Assembly (NCBI GenBank): GCA_900544675.1
Contig: UQVZ01000081.1
Location: 1-5,402, forward strand
DNA length: 5,402 nt
From: an uncultured Bacteroides sp.
GTDB taxonomy: Bacteria > Bacteroidota > Bacteroidia > Bacteroidales > Bacteroidaceae
Reading direction: 5' to 3'
In this document: piece after piece, positions 5,138 through 5,402 of the stretch
Layout of the letters: each line of letters starts with the position of its first letter
Numbering within the stretch: the first letter of the stretch is position 1
The notes under the pieces: model-generated
Databases searched by the model: none
Told to the model about the DNA's origin: nothing
Seen by the model: only the letters and a program-made list of their open reading frames with translations
Made by a program: the position numbers and the translations under genes

Positions 5138-5402
5138 CGCGTTAAACTATGTTAATCTTTGATGTTGCGTAATTTTCTCATACAAAATTCCTTTCATATT
5201 GTCCTTTTTCAGCCCGTTTTGTGCCCTTTTTAGTTCAACTTTTGGACTACAAAACCGGAACATTTTCGTCCCATTTAGTTAATAACCCTTAATTGAATTT
5301 TTCTATATCTCTCATAATCAATGATTTGTAAAATATGTGTCTGTAGTCGGCGCGATTACAAGACAAAGTAAAAAGAACTTAGTCTGATAGGATGAAGCAG
5401 CG
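5138..5402. other. AT-rich right edge with no supported gene
   Basis: No coding region is supported on either strand; minus-strand frames starting with ATG here are all under 20 codons. The stretch may include further eroded recombinase sequence upstream of the FQAYI fragment, but I could not align it. A short inverted repeat, TTTTG and CAAAA around 5 nt, lies near 5243-5257. No promoter matching both the -33 and -7 consensus was found. Confidence 0.5.

Noticed and set aside
5138..5402. A tRNA or other structured RNA gene serving as attachment site
   Set aside because: I could not find a cloverleaf, a T-loop-like GTTCGAATC or a CCA end on either strand in this AT-rich stretch.

Overview
The window reads as an accessory (mobile) stretch of a gut-type Bacteroidales genome (Bacteroides, Parabacteroides or a relative). 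The evidence is the Bacteroidetes promoter form (TTTG, about 18-20 nt, then TAnnTTTG) upstream of two genes, the lack of clear Shine-Dalgarno sequences, a Bacteroides-style tyrosine recombinase with an N-terminal arm-binding region, and moderate G+C with AT-rich spacers. Every gene I can support lies on the minus strand, so transcription runs from right to left.

Reading in the direction of transcription: (1) 5138-5402 is AT-rich and holds no gene I can defend. (2) 4968-5137 is the wreck of a tyrosine recombinase gene. It keeps scraps of the core-binding region and the C-terminal catalytic region, joined by deletions, with a stop codon replacing the late catalytic histidine. (3) A consensus promoter at 4873-4904 feeds a compact three-gene cassette: a NADAR/YbiA-family protein (3968-4771), a 45-residue protein whose start overlaps the NADAR stop as ATGA (3834-3971), and a 373-residue protein of unknown function with a long helical C-terminal half (2737-3858), whose start lies inside the small gene. 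(4) A nested hairpin at 2682-2732 closes the cassette. (5) The 313-nt spacer carries the recombinase promoter, set among direct and inverted repeats. (6) An apparently complete tyrosine recombinase follows (1194-2423). (7) 25 nt further on is a DUF1016/YhcG-family PD-(D/E)xK nuclease-like protein (44-1168), which contains a 12-residue tandem repeat encoded by palindromic DNA.

The most telling pattern is modular. Recombinase 3' end, 25-nt spacer and next ATG occur twice, once with an intact recombinase followed by the nuclease, and once with a decayed recombinase followed by the NADAR cassette. The spacer sequence is itself conserved. This suggests two related integrative units stacked in tandem at one site, or one 3' end reused as an integration or recombination joint. 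The older unit has lost its recombinase and kept its cargo. Both cargoes (nuclease-like DUF1016; NADAR, a fold whose studied members cleave N-glycosidic bonds to ADP-ribose or ribose) are types found in defence and genome-conflict islands. A defence or toxin/antitoxin-like role for the three-gene cassette is inference, not shown by the sequence.
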